Positions 44,785 to 54,263 of a stretch of DNA of 64,000 nucleotides are shown one piece after another. The stretch is taken from assembly GCA_030446715.1 (NCBI GenBank), contig JAUJMU010000001.1, positions 161,197 through 225,196 of the forward strand, read 5' to 3'. Made by a program: the position numbers and the translations under genes. The notes under the pieces are model-generated. The model was not told where the DNA came from, did not search any database, and saw only the letters and a list, made by a program, of their open reading frames with translations. Source of the stretch: Cytophagales bacterium (GTDB taxonomy: Bacteria; Bacteroidota; Bacteroidia; Cytophagales; 172606-1). The number at the start of each line of letters is the position of its first letter. Positions within the stretch are counted from its first letter, which is position 1.

Positions 44785-45726
44785 CTACCGGTCGTTTTGC
44801 TTCAGCATGTATCTGAAGGTTGCGTTGCCTATGTAACCGCTTTCTCTTCCATTATAACCGAAGCCATTGCTCAGCATCACCCTGACTTTATCGGTTTGCC
44901 AGCCAAGGTGTATGCCGGTGTTGTTGATTCCCCAGATAAACTTCTGATACCTAAAGTTCAGGTTGATCGCTACCAGACTTAAATACCTGAACCCATTGTT
45001 CCGTCCGAATCGAAGAGACGGATCCCATCCAGTCCGAAACACAACCTGCGGCGTAAAGGAAAATTTTGATTCGGAGCTGCGCTGGAAGGTATAGCCAAAC
45101 TGCCAGTACGAGTTGAATTTTTTTGTTGAAGTTAGCGTAGTATCAGATGAAGGTGGAATCACAAGACCATCAAAGCCTCTGAACCGGTAGGCGTTCCGCA
45201 GCGGAATTTCAACCGAGTAGCCGATGTACCACTTCCGGGTATTGACCAGCAGCCCGGCCCGGCTTTGCAGATCGTAGCCGTTGACTTGCCGTATAGTAGA
45301 ATTAGTATTGGGCAAAGTTTTGGAGATTTGATCATTAGCGCCATATGAAAGATCCAGCGAAGGCGAAACCGTATATTTTCCCTTCAGCGAAAATTTGGGC
45401 GCTACTGCGAGGGCAAAGCTGTACCCGCTACTGGAAAAGAATCGATTAGAAGAGGTTGAATAGAAGCCCCCCGAGAAACCGATTCCGCTCCGGATCGCCG
45501 GAATAAACTGGTCGTAGGAAGTGTTGAACGCATAGCTGTTGTCGCGGATACTTCCGATGGCGTTCAGGCCGAAATTTGAACTGAACCGCGGACTGCCGGC
45601 CTCCCCGGCAAAGGCCGGGTTATACTGCATGGGCAGCGCTCCTAAAGGAAGTGTCTGACTGTAACCACTCACGGTCAGAAATAATGCAAAAAGGACAGAT
45701 CCGTACCGGATGATGCTGTGATTCAT
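44785..45726 (-). CDS. PorP/SprF-family type IX secretion membrane protein (second copy)
   Basis: A 313-residue outer membrane beta-barrel protein. The signal peptide ends GYSQ, and LGALPMQYNPAFAGEAGSPR after it is the family signature. Alternating strands run through to the end (IGYSVEIPLRNAYRF, FQRSSESKFSFTPQVVF, FRYMLKQNDR). PorP/SprF proteins assist type IX secretion and gliding by attaching selected cargo proteins. It is the last gene of a sigma, anti-sigma, PorP/SprF, PorP/SprF operon and is paralogous to the gene before it, which it resembles along its whole length. Confidence 0.88.
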   Translation of the reverse strand: MNHSIIRYGSVLFALFLTVSGYSQTLPLGALPMQYNPAFAGEAGSPRFSSNFGLNAIGSIRDNSYAFNTSYDQFIPAIRSGIGFSGGFYSTSSNRFFSSSGYSFALAVAPKFSLKGKYTVSPSLDLSYGANDQISKTLPNTNSTIRQVNGYDLQSRAGLLVNTRKWYIGYSVEIPLRNAYRFRGFDGLVIPPSSDTTLTSTKKFNSYWQFGYTFQRSSESKFSFTPQVVFRTGWDPSLRFGRNNGFRYLSLVAINLNFRYQKFIWGINNTGIHLGWQTDKVRVMLSNGFGYNGRESGYIGNATFRYMLKQNDR

Positions 45727-45784
45727 ACAAAGAGTAAAGAATGAGGTAAAAAGAAGGTTTGATCAGCTGCCTTTGAAGTATTGT

Positions 45785-46720
45785 TCACCAACGGCTCTGC
45801 TTCAGCATGTACCGGAAAGATAAGTTGCCCGTGTAAGCATCACTTCCCAGTCCGTCACTGGTAACCAGCCCTCTCCTGCCGAAACCGTTGCTTACCATTA
45901 CCCGGACCCGTTCTGTTTGCATGCCCAGGTGAAAACCGGCATTGTTGGCACCCCAGATAAACTTCCCGTACCGGAAATTCAGACTGAATGCTTCGGGGGC
46001 AAAGTACCGGAATGAGTTTCTACTGTACCGGTTGTACCGGTCCGTTCCGGTCAGGAACACAAGCTGCGGGGTAAAGGAGAACTTCGATTCACTGCTGCGC
46101 TGGAAGGTGTACCCAAATTGCCAGTACGAGTTGAATCGTTCCGGCGAAATGTCACTCCTCCCGAAAAGCCGGTACCGGTAGTATTGGTAGGTATTGTGCA
46201 GAGGAATGTCCACGGAGTAGCCAATGTACCACTTCCGGGAGTTAATCAAAACCGCAGCCCGGCTTAACAGGTGGTAACCGCTCAGATTCAGAGGCTTAGC
46301 AGTTCCCGGCCGGGGATTCCAACTAGTGGCAGAGGAACCATATGTCAGATCCAGAGAGGGCGAAATGGTGTATTTGCCTTTCAGGGAAAATTTAGGCGCT
46401 ACCGCCACCGAAAATTTATAACCTTCAGATGATGATGAATAAGGAAATGAGGAGGTAAAATAGCCGGCTGAAAACCCGACTCCGCTCCGGATTGCCGGGA
46501 TGAACTGATCGTAGGAAGTATTTAAATTATACTCGTTGTGCCTGAACCGACTGGCAGTCAGCAGGCCAAGATTAAAATTAAACCGCGGGCCCCCAGCTTC
46601 ACCGGCGAAGGCCGGGTTATACTGCATGGGCAGTGCCCCTAAAGGAATTACCTGACCATAGCACGCAAAAGACAATAAGATACCACTCCAGACTAAGCCG
46701 GCTTTTAAAAATGTACGCAT
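45785..46720 (-). CDS. PorP/SprF-family type IX secretion membrane protein (first copy)
   Basis: A 311-residue paralogue of the following gene, sharing LGALPMQYNPAFAGEAGG, the YDQFIPAIRSG segment, KFSLKGKYT and the YWQFGYTFQRSSESKFS block. A signal peptide precedes residue 24 (ACYGQ). The two genes are separated by 58 bases and arose by tandem duplication; differences concentrate in loop-like stretches, which might let them handle different cargo (inference). It lies 14 bases after the probable anti-sigma gene. Confidence 0.88.
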   Translation of the reverse strand: MRTFLKAGLVWSGILLSFACYGQVIPLGALPMQYNPAFAGEAGGPRFNFNLGLLTASRFRHNEYNLNTSYDQFIPAIRSGVGFSAGYFTSSFPYSSSSEGYKFSVAVAPKFSLKGKYTISPSLDLTYGSSATSWNPRPGTAKPLNLSGYHLLSRAAVLINSRKWYIGYSVDIPLHNTYQYYRYRLFGRSDISPERFNSYWQFGYTFQRSSESKFSFTPQLVFLTGTDRYNRYSRNSFRYFAPEAFSLNFRYGKFIWGANNAGFHLGMQTERVRVMVSNGFGRRGLVTSDGLGSDAYTGNLSFRYMLKQSRW

Positions 46721-46734
46721 AAAGAAAAGAGGTA

Positions 46735-47484
46735 TTAGAAATTTTCAGAATTGAGGGGCACTACATACGGAACGTTGCCTTTCAGGAACTGATCGGCTTT
46801 CCGCTGCTGCCGGGCCTTCTCTTTCATTCTCATAATTGCCCGCCCCTGCCGGCGGCTAAGCGTCCGGGCAACGGCTATAGGTTTGGGTTTGGGTTTGACT
46901 TTTTGCACTTTAATTCCGGTAAGTGGAAGCTGGGCAACCGGACTCAGCACTTCCGGCGGCCGGCTCTTTATTCCCGGAATGGGTGCCGGAATGATTGATT
47001 CATTTACGTTACGCTCTACCTCAATCGTTTCGGGCAACCGTTTTTCCCGGAAAGGAAGGGTTATACGGGTCATCCGGCTGCGGGTGATTGCTTCTTCCGG
47101 ATTTCTGGCTTCGGTGACAACATCAGCCACTGCCGGTGTGCTTACCGGAGCCGGGATCAATACGGGCCGGGTTTCCATCGCCACCGGCACCGGCCGGAAC
47201 AGCGTTACCGTCAGTGTCAATATAAATATCCACGTACCGAAATACGAACCCGTCCAGCGGGGCTCCACCGGCACCAGCAGGCTTTTTTCCAGGTGAGCCG
47301 TATCGTACGCCTCCGGCTCTGCGAAAGACTCCTTCCAGAAGGCCAGTTCGTCGCGCAGGGCCGCGTCGGAAGCCAGCCGTGCTTCCAACTCCTGTACCTG
47401 GGCAGCGTCCAGGTCGCCCTCCACGTACCGGAAAAGGAGCAGGTCGGGGCTGTTTTCGTCCGCGTCGCTGGTAGTTGGTTTCAT
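46735..47484 (-). CDS. Probable anti-sigma factor, membrane-anchored
   Basis: A 249-residue protein. The N-terminal part (LLLFRYVEGDLDAAQVQELE, then LASDAALRDELAFW) looks like a short sigma-binding zinc-less anti-sigma domain with an acidic leader. One membrane helix lies at about residues 79-98 (GTWIFILTLTVTLFRPVPV). The periplasmic tail is proline-rich and then Arg/Lys-rich. It overlaps the sigma gene by 4 bases, so translation is coupled and the two are a regulatory pair. The link between this pair and the PorP/SprF genes downstream is the operon order. Confidence 0.7.
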   Translation of the reverse strand: MKPTTSDADENSPDLLLFRYVEGDLDAAQVQELEARLASDAALRDELAFWKESFAEPEAYDTAHLEKSLLVPVEPRWTGSYFGTWIFILTLTVTLFRPVPVAMETRPVLIPAPVSTPAVADVVTEARNPEEAITRSRMTRITLPFREKRLPETIEVERNVNESIIPAPIPGIKSRPPEVLSPVAQLPLTGIKVQKVKPKPKPIAVARTLSRRQGRAIMRMKEKARQQRKADQFLKGNVPYVVPLNSENF

Positions 47485-47969
47485 ATGACGTGAGCCAGTT
47501 CTTTGATATAATCTTTTACCTTCTGCCGGGCCCGGAACAGATAAACCTTCACCTGCGCCTCGGTCAACCCGAGAATCTCGCCAATCTCCCGGTATTCGTA
47601 TCCCTCCATGTCGCGCAGCAGAAGGATTGATTTCTGCAAAGGCGGCAGTTCATTAAGGGTGCGTTCCAGAATGGCTTTGGCATCAAAATCATTTTTCTGA
47701 AACACGGGCGGAGCCTGAAAGTCTTCATCGAGTTGCACTTTCCGGGAAGAGGACGTCAGGTAGTCGAGCATGGCGTTGTGCGCCACCGAAAACAGCCAGG
47801 GCTTTATCTTTTCCGGGTTGATCTTTTCCCGGTTCTGCCACAGCTTCAGGTAACAATCCTGCACAAGGTCGTTGGTCGCCTCCCGGTCACGGAGCGACTT
47901 GTAGAGAAACCGGAAGATGCTCCGGGTGTGCTCTTTTACCGCGTTGTTGTAATCCTGAACTGAAATCAT
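47481..47969 (-). CDS. ECF-type RNA polymerase sigma factor
   Basis: A 162-residue sigma-70 family protein without region 1 or 3. Region 2 shows IFRFLYKSLRDREATNDLVQ, then DCYLKLWQNREKI and WLFSVAHNAMLDYL; region 4 shows LPPLQKSILLLRDMEGYEYR and IGEILGLTEAQVKVYLFRAR. It is the first gene of the four-gene operon and, like most ECF factors, probably drives its own operon. No anti-sigma signal is known to be sensed; cell-envelope state is a reasonable guess. Confidence 0.92.
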   Translation of the reverse strand: MISVQDYNNAVKEHTRSIFRFLYKSLRDREATNDLVQDCYLKLWQNREKINPEKIKPWLFSVAHNAMLDYLTSSSRKVQLDEDFQAPPVFQKNDFDAKAILERTLNELPPLQKSILLLRDMEGYEYREIGEILGLTEAQVKVYLFRARQKVKDYIKELAHVI

Positions 47970-48336
47970 CCGGGGGCTACCTCATGCTGCTGTTCTGGTC
48001 GTATGACTGGCGGAGAGGGGAAAAGTTACAGGGGTGAAAAAATAAATTTACGAAAAAGATCAGAATCTTTAATTGAGTTACGCTGGCGGGCATGGCCGGA
48101 GCAAGGAAAGTTTTCATCCTGTTTTGAAAAACGGCAGCAAAATAAAGTGACGGGATTCCCGAACAATCCGGTTTTACAGCGGGTTGGAAGTGACAGAAAG
48201 GATGGAACTATATTCTGCTCAAAATCATTTACTTTGCAAAGCAGTTCTTATTTCAGTCAGCGCATTGCAGCCTTTCTTGCTTTCCTCTGATTCTTAAGAA
48301 GAAACGTACAATTTAAACTTCCAAATCAATAAAAAA
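47970..48336. other. Divergent intergenic region (367 bp)
   Basis: Separates the sigma gene (minus) and thioredoxin (plus). TTACTTTG at about 48229-48236 is a one-mismatch -7 element for thioredoxin. A short open frame at 48003-48290 has no recognised similarity and is not called. Confidence 0.4.
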
Positions 48337-48669
48337 ATGGGACAAGCGATCGAAATTACTGATGCTAACTTTGACCAGTTGATTGCTGGTGATCAACCTG
48401 TACTCGTAGACTTCTGGGCTGACTGGTGTGCTCCCTGCAAGATGATCGCGCCGGTGGTAGAAGAACTGGCGGGTGATTTCCAGGGCAAGGCAGTAGTAGG
48501 CAAACTGGACGTACAGGAAAACTCAGCGGTTCCTTCCCGTTACGGCATCCGTAATATTCCCACCCTGCTGGTATTCAAAAACGGTCAGCTGGTAGACAAG
48601 CAGGTAGGCGTAGTGCCCAAGACTGTGCTTGCGCAGAAATTACAAAATGCCATTGAAGCTACTGTGTAA
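48337..48669 (+). CDS. trxA: Thioredoxin
   Basis: A 110-residue cytoplasmic thioredoxin with the active site WCAPC at residues 30-34 (Cys31, Cys34) and the cis-proline loop NIPTLLVFKNG. The Ala in WCAPC in place of Gly is common in this phylum. It reduces disulfides in client proteins, with electrons from thioredoxin reductase. It is monocistronic, with a terminator after it. Confidence 0.95.
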   Translation: MGQAIEITDANFDQLIAGDQPVLVDFWADWCAPCKMIAPVVEELAGDFQGKAVVGKLDVQENSAVPSRYGIRNIPTLLVFKNGQLVDKQVGVVPKTVLAQKLQNAIEATV

Positions 48670-48689
48670 ACAGACTTTACGCATTGAGA

Positions 48690-48719
48690 AAAGAGCAGCC
48701 CGACGGTTGCTCTTTTTTT
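48690..48719 (+). terminator. Terminator after trxA
   Basis: An 11-bp stem AAGAGCAGCC / GGTTGCTCTT (one G-T pair) with a CGAC loop and seven T. Confidence 0.85.
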
Positions 48720-48754
48720 GTACCCGTCTGAAGCCAGTGCTGTCTTTCAGAGAG

Positions 48755-48790
48755 CCCGACAACGAATAACGAGCAACGAACAACTATTAC
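48755..48790. repeat. CAACGAATAAC-type intergenic repeat
   Basis: CAACGAATAACGAGCAACGA plus ACAACT, next to the end of the MFS gene; same family as at 20261, 59703 and 59815. Confidence 0.6.
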
Positions 48791-48794
48791 TAGC

Positions 48795-50405
48795 CTACTC
48801 CACTATTACCGGAGCCGGGGCGTTGGTCTTGCGCAGGGGGAGTTGGGGCACCAGCCAGGTAACCAGCCATGCCGCCGCCACAATGAACAGGACGAAGAAA
48901 TAATTTCGGGTAATGGCGTCTGCAAAAGCCAGTTTTACGCCCTCCTGCAGTCTTCTGGTAAGCGTAGTTGCCCCTTGATCCAGTTGCCGCCGTACCTGGG
49001 GCAATCGCGCTTCAGTGAGGTTTCCCGACTGCAATTCCCGCTTTACGGGCTCCGGAACGTAGGGGTCAGTCAGGAGTTGATTCCGGGCCGGCTCATCCTG
49101 ATGCATTACCGCTTTTTCCAGTAAGCTAGCCTGCCGCTCGGCCATTTGACGGCCGGCACTGGCACTTTCTGTTATGCCTCTGGCCATAACGGCCTCCGGG
49201 ACTCCTTCACCTACCGGGCCGGCTGGCTGCGCCATGGCATTGCCACCGGGCAGCGCCGGCAGTGACCTTGCCAGTGAAGCAGCCAGCAGGGTACCCATTA
49301 CCGCCGCCCCCACCGCACCGCCGATCTGCCGGAAGAATTGGCTCGCACTGGTAGACTGGCCGATCAGTTGCAGCGGCACCGCGTTCTGAACGGCCAGCGT
49401 ATAAAGAGGCATGGAAGGCCCGAAGCCCAGTCCGCAGATCAGCATGTACCCGAACACCTGCCCGAACGTAGTCCCGGTAGTCATACCCGACAGGAGCAGC
49501 ACCGCCACCAGCAGAATGGCTCCGCCGCCCAGCAGCAGCATCTTGTAATTACCCGTGCGGGCCACGATCTGACCTGACCCCACCGACCCCACAAACATCC
49601 CCAGCGAAAGAGGAATGAGGCTGATGCCGGCCCGGGTGGCTGATACGCCCACTACATTTACCATAAACAACGGCAGAAACACTACCACCCCCATAAAAGC
49701 CGCACCCAGCAGGAAGAGGGCTACGTTGGCGGTGCTGAATACTTTGTTGCTGAAAAGCTTCAGGTCCAGAATCGGGTTCGGAGAGCGGACGGAGCGGAGG
49801 TAAAACAAAATGATACAAACCAAAGACAGCCCGAGCACTCCCAAAGTAGTGGGCGAAGTCCAGCCATAACGGGTTTTGTCGAGTTGCAGGCCGGTCATCA
49901 GCGCTATCAATCCGCCGATCAGCAGGGCCGCCGACAGGTAATCGAGCCGCTCCCGCCGGCCGGTCGGCTGCAAAACAGGCATTTTGGTGATAATAAACCA
50001 TAATGCCAGAGCACCGAAAGGAACGTTTACATAAAACGCCCAGCGCCACCCGGCCACTCCGGGAATGATGTTGCTGCCGTGGTCGGTGAGCAGCCCGCCC
50101 ATGTACGGCCCGAGTACGCTGGCCAGCCCAAATGTAGCCCCGACAAAGCCCTGGTATTTGCCCCGTTCGGCGGGCGGAAAAAGGTCGGCAATGATGATAA
50201 ATGCCATGGCAAACAAGCCGGCCCCGCCCATTCCCTGGATGGCCCGGAACAGAATCAGCTGGTTCATGGCGTCACCGATGGGCGGAATGCTGCCAAATTC
50301 CCCGGCGAGACCGCACAGGACGGAGCCGGCCAGAAAAATCCATACTGCTGCCAGTTCAATTTTTTTTGCGGCTGTACATATCGGCCAGCTTGCCGTAAAT
50401 AGGCA
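48795..50405 (-). pseudogene. DHA2-type MFS drug exporter, 5' truncated and frameshifted
   Basis: A 14-helix major facilitator of the EmrB/QacA type. From IELAAVWIFLAGSVLCGLAG onward the frame is open to the stop at 48795, with the helix-5 motif PYMGGLLTD and QSTSASQFFRQIGGAVGAAV. Upstream, the motif-A region VPIYGKLADMYSRKK is present but in another frame; a run of eight A (seven fit) at 50361 explains the shift. The expected first ~70 residues (first two helices) are absent: sequence beyond about 50405 is unrelated. So it has a lost 5' end and a homopolymer shift, and is probably dead. Confidence 0.75.
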
Positions 50406-51182
50406 CCAGCGCCGGGCACCGCACAATGCGCCGTGGACAATGGTCTAGTCAAGAGCACCGAGCCACCAGAATGCCGGGTAGATTAGGTAGTCAGGGCCCC
50501 GCTGGTTTTAAGAGAGTGTGTTTAGAATTTAATTGGGTGTTCTTGCCTTCCCATGAAAGCCAGGGAAGATTCACTGTTTTCTCAGTCAGCTGAGCCTGCG
50601 GAAGAAATTGCACGATGCGGGGCAGGGCCGTGGCTACAATCGTCTTTTGTCGGCCCGGATCAGAGCCAGGTAGCCTTATCAAGTTGCCGAGTTCAAACAA
50701 CGCCAGCAGAATGCTTTTTTCGTTGACCTTCTTACCCCCATCAAGCGTGAAGAGTTTTTCCTGAGTAAGCGCTCTTGCATACCGACTGATTAAGCACAGA
50801 AGTATACCCACACAACGACTTTCTTCCAGATTACAAGAGTGCCCGTTCTGGATCTTAAAACAGACCACTGCTCTTAAACTGTGGCGGACCGTTCACGTTT
50901 GAACCTGAGATTAAAAATTTAATCCGGACCCCTTGTCAGGAATTTGTACAGGCACTCTAAGTCAGGGCGGAAGATTAAAAAAATTTAAGCTAGCTGGTTC
51001 CGTTAACCGGAGTACCGCATCAACAGCATCATCAGTCCGGCAAAGGCAGAGACTGACAGCCAGAACAAGTAAATCATTCAGCGAAGGCGTCTTTTCAAAG
51101 CTTGCGTGTAAAAACCGATCATAGCGATATCGGGGCTGGTGAACACTTGCGGATTGTGCTTCGAAGGTAATAACCATAAACA
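50406..51182. other. Decayed stretch (777 bp)
   Basis: No confident gene. One open frame on the minus strand at 50491-50868 (125 residues, with LALFELGNLIRLPGSDPGRQ, then LPWLSWEGKNTQLNS) is not recognised. Text around 50500-50530 (GAGAGTGTGTTTAGAATTTA) looks like the end of an insertion sequence but no transposase follows. The 5' loss of the MFS gene occurs at this edge. Confidence 0.4.
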
Positions 51183-51806
51183 TCACTGCCCGGATAATTT
51201 CGACAGAAAGGCCTTGAACTCCGGTGAATTGTAGTCTGCAACCCCTTCGTGCCGGAAAACAATCTGCCCCTGCCGGTTAATGACAAAGGTGGCTGGAATG
51301 GACTGCGTCAGGTAGGCGGACGGAATGGAAGAAGCAGGCAGATAAACGGGAAACTGGTAGCCTTTCTGATCAAGGTAACGCCTGAGCAGGTCGTGGTTCT
51401 CGTCAATGGCCAGCATTACAAATGCCACTCCATCGGTACCTGACTCCTGATAGAGCTCGGCTATTCCGGGCATTTCGCTGCGGCACGGTGGGCACCAGGA
51501 GGCCCAGACATTCAGAAAAATGACTTTCCCTTTCAGGTCTTGCAGGGAAATGCTTTTGCCGTCAAGTGAATGAAGGGGCAGGTTAAAATCAGCGTCTACC
51601 GCGGGCTGTGCCGCAGGAGCGGGGACAGGCAGGAAATAGCCCCGGCTTTGAATGTCTTTTTTCGTCCGTTTCCAGGCCCGGCGCGGAATGTCTTTCCAGA
51701 GCAGCCCGCCGATCACCAGCAGGAAAAAAGTTACGGTAATTGCCCACACCCGAAAGGAGCGGTGCACGGGAAAGCCCTTTTTATCTTTGCGCTGGTAAGT
51801 CTGCAT
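51183..51806 (-). CDS. TlpA-like thioredoxin-family protein (second copy)
   Basis: A 207-residue membrane-anchored periplasmic thiol-disulfide protein. A membrane helix lies at about residues 24-40 (VWAITVTFFLLVIGGLLW). The AhpC/TSA-type thioredoxin domain starts near FNLPLHSLDGKSISLQDLKG, with the active site WASWCPPCRSEMPG and the cis-proline TQSIPATFVINRQG. It is a reductant for periplasmic proteins in cytochrome maturation or similar roles (by family). It is paralogous to the neighbour at 51859, with the same length and the same C-terminal motif (SPEFKAFLSKL). Confidence 0.88.
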   Translation of the reverse strand: MQTYQRKDKKGFPVHRSFRVWAITVTFFLLVIGGLLWKDIPRRAWKRTKKDIQSRGYFLPVPAPAAQPAVDADFNLPLHSLDGKSISLQDLKGKVIFLNVWASWCPPCRSEMPGIAELYQESGTDGVAFVMLAIDENHDLLRRYLDQKGYQFPVYLPASSIPSAYLTQSIPATFVINRQGQIVFRHEGVADYNSPEFKAFLSKLSGQ

Positions 51807-51858
51807 TCAGACGGCTGTTTGTTTGTGCCTGCAAAGCACAAAAGTAGTAGCTGCACGA

Positions 51859-52482
51859 TTATTGATCCGCCAATTTCGACAGAAAGGCCTTAAACTCCGG
51901 TGAATTGTAGTCTGCCATGCCTTCGTGCCGCACCACAATCTCTCCTTCCCTGCTGATTACGAAGGTGGTAGGGATGGATTGAGTGGCGTAAACGGCTGGC
52001 AGGGCGCTTCCAACTGAATAAACCGGAAATGTATACTCCTTGCGTTTGACCAGCCGGCGGGCTTTGTCCAGATTTTCGTCGAGGGAGAGCATTACAAAAG
52101 CTACTTTGGCCGTATCGGTCTGGTTATACAGCTTCTGGATGCCGGGCATTTCGGCTACGCAGGGCGGGCACCAGCTGGCCCACATATTCAGGAAAATAAC
52201 TTTCCCCTTCAGTTCTTTCATGGATATTTTTTTGCCATCCAGCGTCCGCAGCATCAGATTATAATTTGCCTTGACTGTACCGGTAGCAGAGGGTTCTGTC
52301 TGGGGTTTGATCAGACCGGTAGCCAGCAGGCCCCGCTGCACCCCGGCCGCTACGTCGGTGTGCAGGCCAGTGAGGTACAGTACCAGCGGAACGCCCAGCC
52401 ACAGGGACCATTCAGCGGCGGGGTGTTTAAGTTTTCTCAGGATGCTCCGGAGCCCGGAAGAATTTTTGCCGTCTGAAATCAT
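51859..52482 (-). CDS. TlpA-like thioredoxin-family protein (first copy)
   Basis: Paralogue of the next gene, also 207 residues. The N-terminal helix lies at about 25-42 (AAEWSLWLGVPLVLYLTGL). The active site is WASWCPPCVAEMPG and the cis-proline loop TQSIPTTFVISREG. The pair are 52 bases apart on the same strand, so one transcript is likely. The second residue after the CxxC (Val versus Arg) and the N-termini differ most, which could tune redox potential or partner choice (inference). Confidence 0.88.
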   Translation of the reverse strand: MISDGKNSSGLRSILRKLKHPAAEWSLWLGVPLVLYLTGLHTDVAAGVQRGLLATGLIKPQTEPSATGTVKANYNLMLRTLDGKKISMKELKGKVIFLNMWASWCPPCVAEMPGIQKLYNQTDTAKVAFVMLSLDENLDKARRLVKRKEYTFPVYSVGSALPAVYATQSIPTTFVISREGEIVVRHEGMADYNSPEFKAFLSKLADQ

Positions 52483-52545
52483 TGGTTTTCGTTTGGTACA
52501 GTGTTAATTAAGTTCTCTGATACTCCGGATAGGCCTCTCCACGGT

Positions 52546-52657
52546 GTCATTCCCGGAGGGAACCGCAGCCCGGCGAAGTCAATCTTTACAGAATACGATA
52601 AGCTTTGACTATCACTACAAGGATAGCTTCGCTGAGAGAGTTCCCGCCGGGAATGAC
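52546..52657. repeat. GTCATTCCCGG inverted-repeat element
   Basis: Arms GTCATTCCCGGAGGGAAC (52546-52563) and GTTCCCGCCGGGAATGAC (52640-52657) are inverted copies with one mismatch, 112 bp overall. It looks like a small MITE in the promoter region of the TlpA pair. Confidence 0.7.
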
Positions 52658-52724
52658 AGCAGGCGTGTGGTGAAAGACCAGATTATAATTTGTTTACATC
52701 TGCACCAGGAATTGTAAAATCCAC

Positions 52725-54263
52725 TTACCTCCCTCCTGCGCTTTCCACCCGGCCCTCCTTCAGCCGCAGGACCTTATCCACGCAACCCGGAATTTCGTCC
52801 GGGTAATGGGTTACGTAAATCATGGTCTGGTGCGGATGGCTGCCCGTAATTTCCAGTAACTCTTTGATCCGGTGTTTATAAGCAGTATCCAGTCCCTGAC
52901 AGGGCTCATCAAGAATTAGCAGCGGCGGCCTTTTGACCAGTGCCCGGGCTACCAGCACCAGCCGCACTTCCCCGGCGGAGAATTGACGGAGCGGAACATC
53001 CCGCAGCGGTTCCATGTCCAGCAGTTGCAAGTAAGCCGATGCAACTGCCGCTTCCGCAGGAGTCGGTTTCCGCTGCAAACGGGTAGTATCGCCGAACCCT
53101 GAAGCAACGGCCTCGAAGCAGGTGGCACTTTTGGGGTAGTAGGCGTGCAGTTCGGGTGAAACATAGCCGATCTGCCGCTTAATGTCCCAGATGCTCTCTC
53201 CGCTCCCTTTTTTGCGGTCAAAGAGGATTATGTCGTTGGCGTACGCCTGCGGATTGTCGCCGTTGACCAGGCTGAGCAGGGTGGATTTGCCGGAGCCGTT
53301 CGGGCCGAGCAGGGCCCACTTTTCGCCGGCCATCACAGTCCAGTTTATATTTTCCAGCACTTTAACCCTGCCGTAGGTGATGTTTACGTCTTTCATCTGC
53401 ACGGCAACCCGGAAAGCGGGTGTCGGCACCGGAGGCAGACTTTCGGGTTGGTAGTGCTGAGCAACACCGTTTCCTGACGCATCCGTTTTCCGGACCTCCC
53501 AGCCGGCCAAAAACGCCGCCCGGCTGTACATTCCGGCCACGCCGCCCTTTTTCAATTCGAGTACGTGCGTAATGGCGGGCGGAATCTCCTCTGCCGCTGT
53601 AGCCAGAATCAGCTGAACTCCCGTTCGGGAAATATTATCCAATGCCTTGCGCAGCATTTCCCGCGACTGAGTATCCAGTCCCACGAACGGATTGTCGAGC
53701 AGGAGCAAAGCAGGTTTGCTGAGCAAGGCTTTGGCAATGAGCACTCTTTTTGTTTCACCGTTGGAGAGTTTCACCACCCGGCGGTCCAGCAGATAGGCAA
53801 TGTCCAACATCGCGGCAATAGTTTCCAGCTTTTGCTTGCTTTGATGGTTTGCAGTCTCCCTTCCGGCGGTAAAATCTGCGTCCAGCAGAAATTCGCGGGT
53901 AAGCGGAAAGTCTTCGGAATCCATCGAATGGAACCGCTGCTGGTAGTACTGATCCGGCGCGTGGCTGATGCGGCTGAAGGAGTGACTGACTGGCACTAAC
54001 GCAATGCGCTGCCAGGGACTTTCCGGTTCTCCGCTTTCATTCTTCGAAAAATGGTACCGCATGGTACCACTGCCCAACGGAATTTTGCCGGCCACTGCTC
54101 CCAGCAGGGTAGTTTTGCCCGAGCCGGCCGGCCCTGCCACTGCCCACTGCTGTCCGCACCGGATGATCCAGTCCAGCTCCGAAAGTACCGGCTGGGCGTA
54201 CCGGCGGATCGTGGCGTCCTGAAGCGACAGAAAAACGGGGCTGGCGTCAAAAGTTTGCTCCAT
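52725..54263 (-). CDS. ABC-type ATPase with two nucleotide-binding domains (ModF-like)
   Basis: A 512-residue tandem ABC ATPase of the ModF/PhrA type with no transmembrane domain. The first domain has GPAGSGKTTLL and LSNGETKRVLIAKAL; the second has GPNGSGKSTLL, FSAGEVRLVLVARAL and LLILDEPCQGLD. The first Walker A is preceded by a CGQQWAVA stretch typical of the family. The start at 54263 (MEQTFDASPVFLS) is preferred to 54368, which lacks family support. ModF is linked to molybdenum in Proteobacteria, but no mod genes are here, so the role is uncertain. It is divergent from a CvpA-CAP gene. Confidence 0.85.
   Translation of the reverse strand: MEQTFDASPVFLSLQDATIRRYAQPVLSELDWIIRCGQQWAVAGPAGSGKTTLLGAVAGKIPLGSGTMRYHFSKNESGEPESPWQRIALVPVSHSFSRISHAPDQYYQQRFHSMDSEDFPLTREFLLDADFTAGRETANHQSKQKLETIAAMLDIAYLLDRRVVKLSNGETKRVLIAKALLSKPALLLLDNPFVGLDTQSREMLRKALDNISRTGVQLILATAAEEIPPAITHVLELKKGGVAGMYSRAAFLAGWEVRKTDASGNGVAQHYQPESLPPVPTPAFRVAVQMKDVNITYGRVKVLENINWTVMAGEKWALLGPNGSGKSTLLSLVNGDNPQAYANDIILFDRKKGSGESIWDIKRQIGYVSPELHAYYPKSATCFEAVASGFGDTTRLQRKPTPAEAAVASAYLQLLDMEPLRDVPLRQFSAGEVRLVLVARALVKRPPLLILDEPCQGLDTAYKHRIKELLEITGSHPHQTMIYVTHYPDEIPGCVDKVLRLKEGRVESAGGR

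Noticed and set aside
50933..51124. A 63-residue plus-strand frame (MSGICTGTLSQ start)
   Set aside because: No similarity, no promoter or ribosome site, and it lies in a decayed stretch; its antisense frame is equally open.
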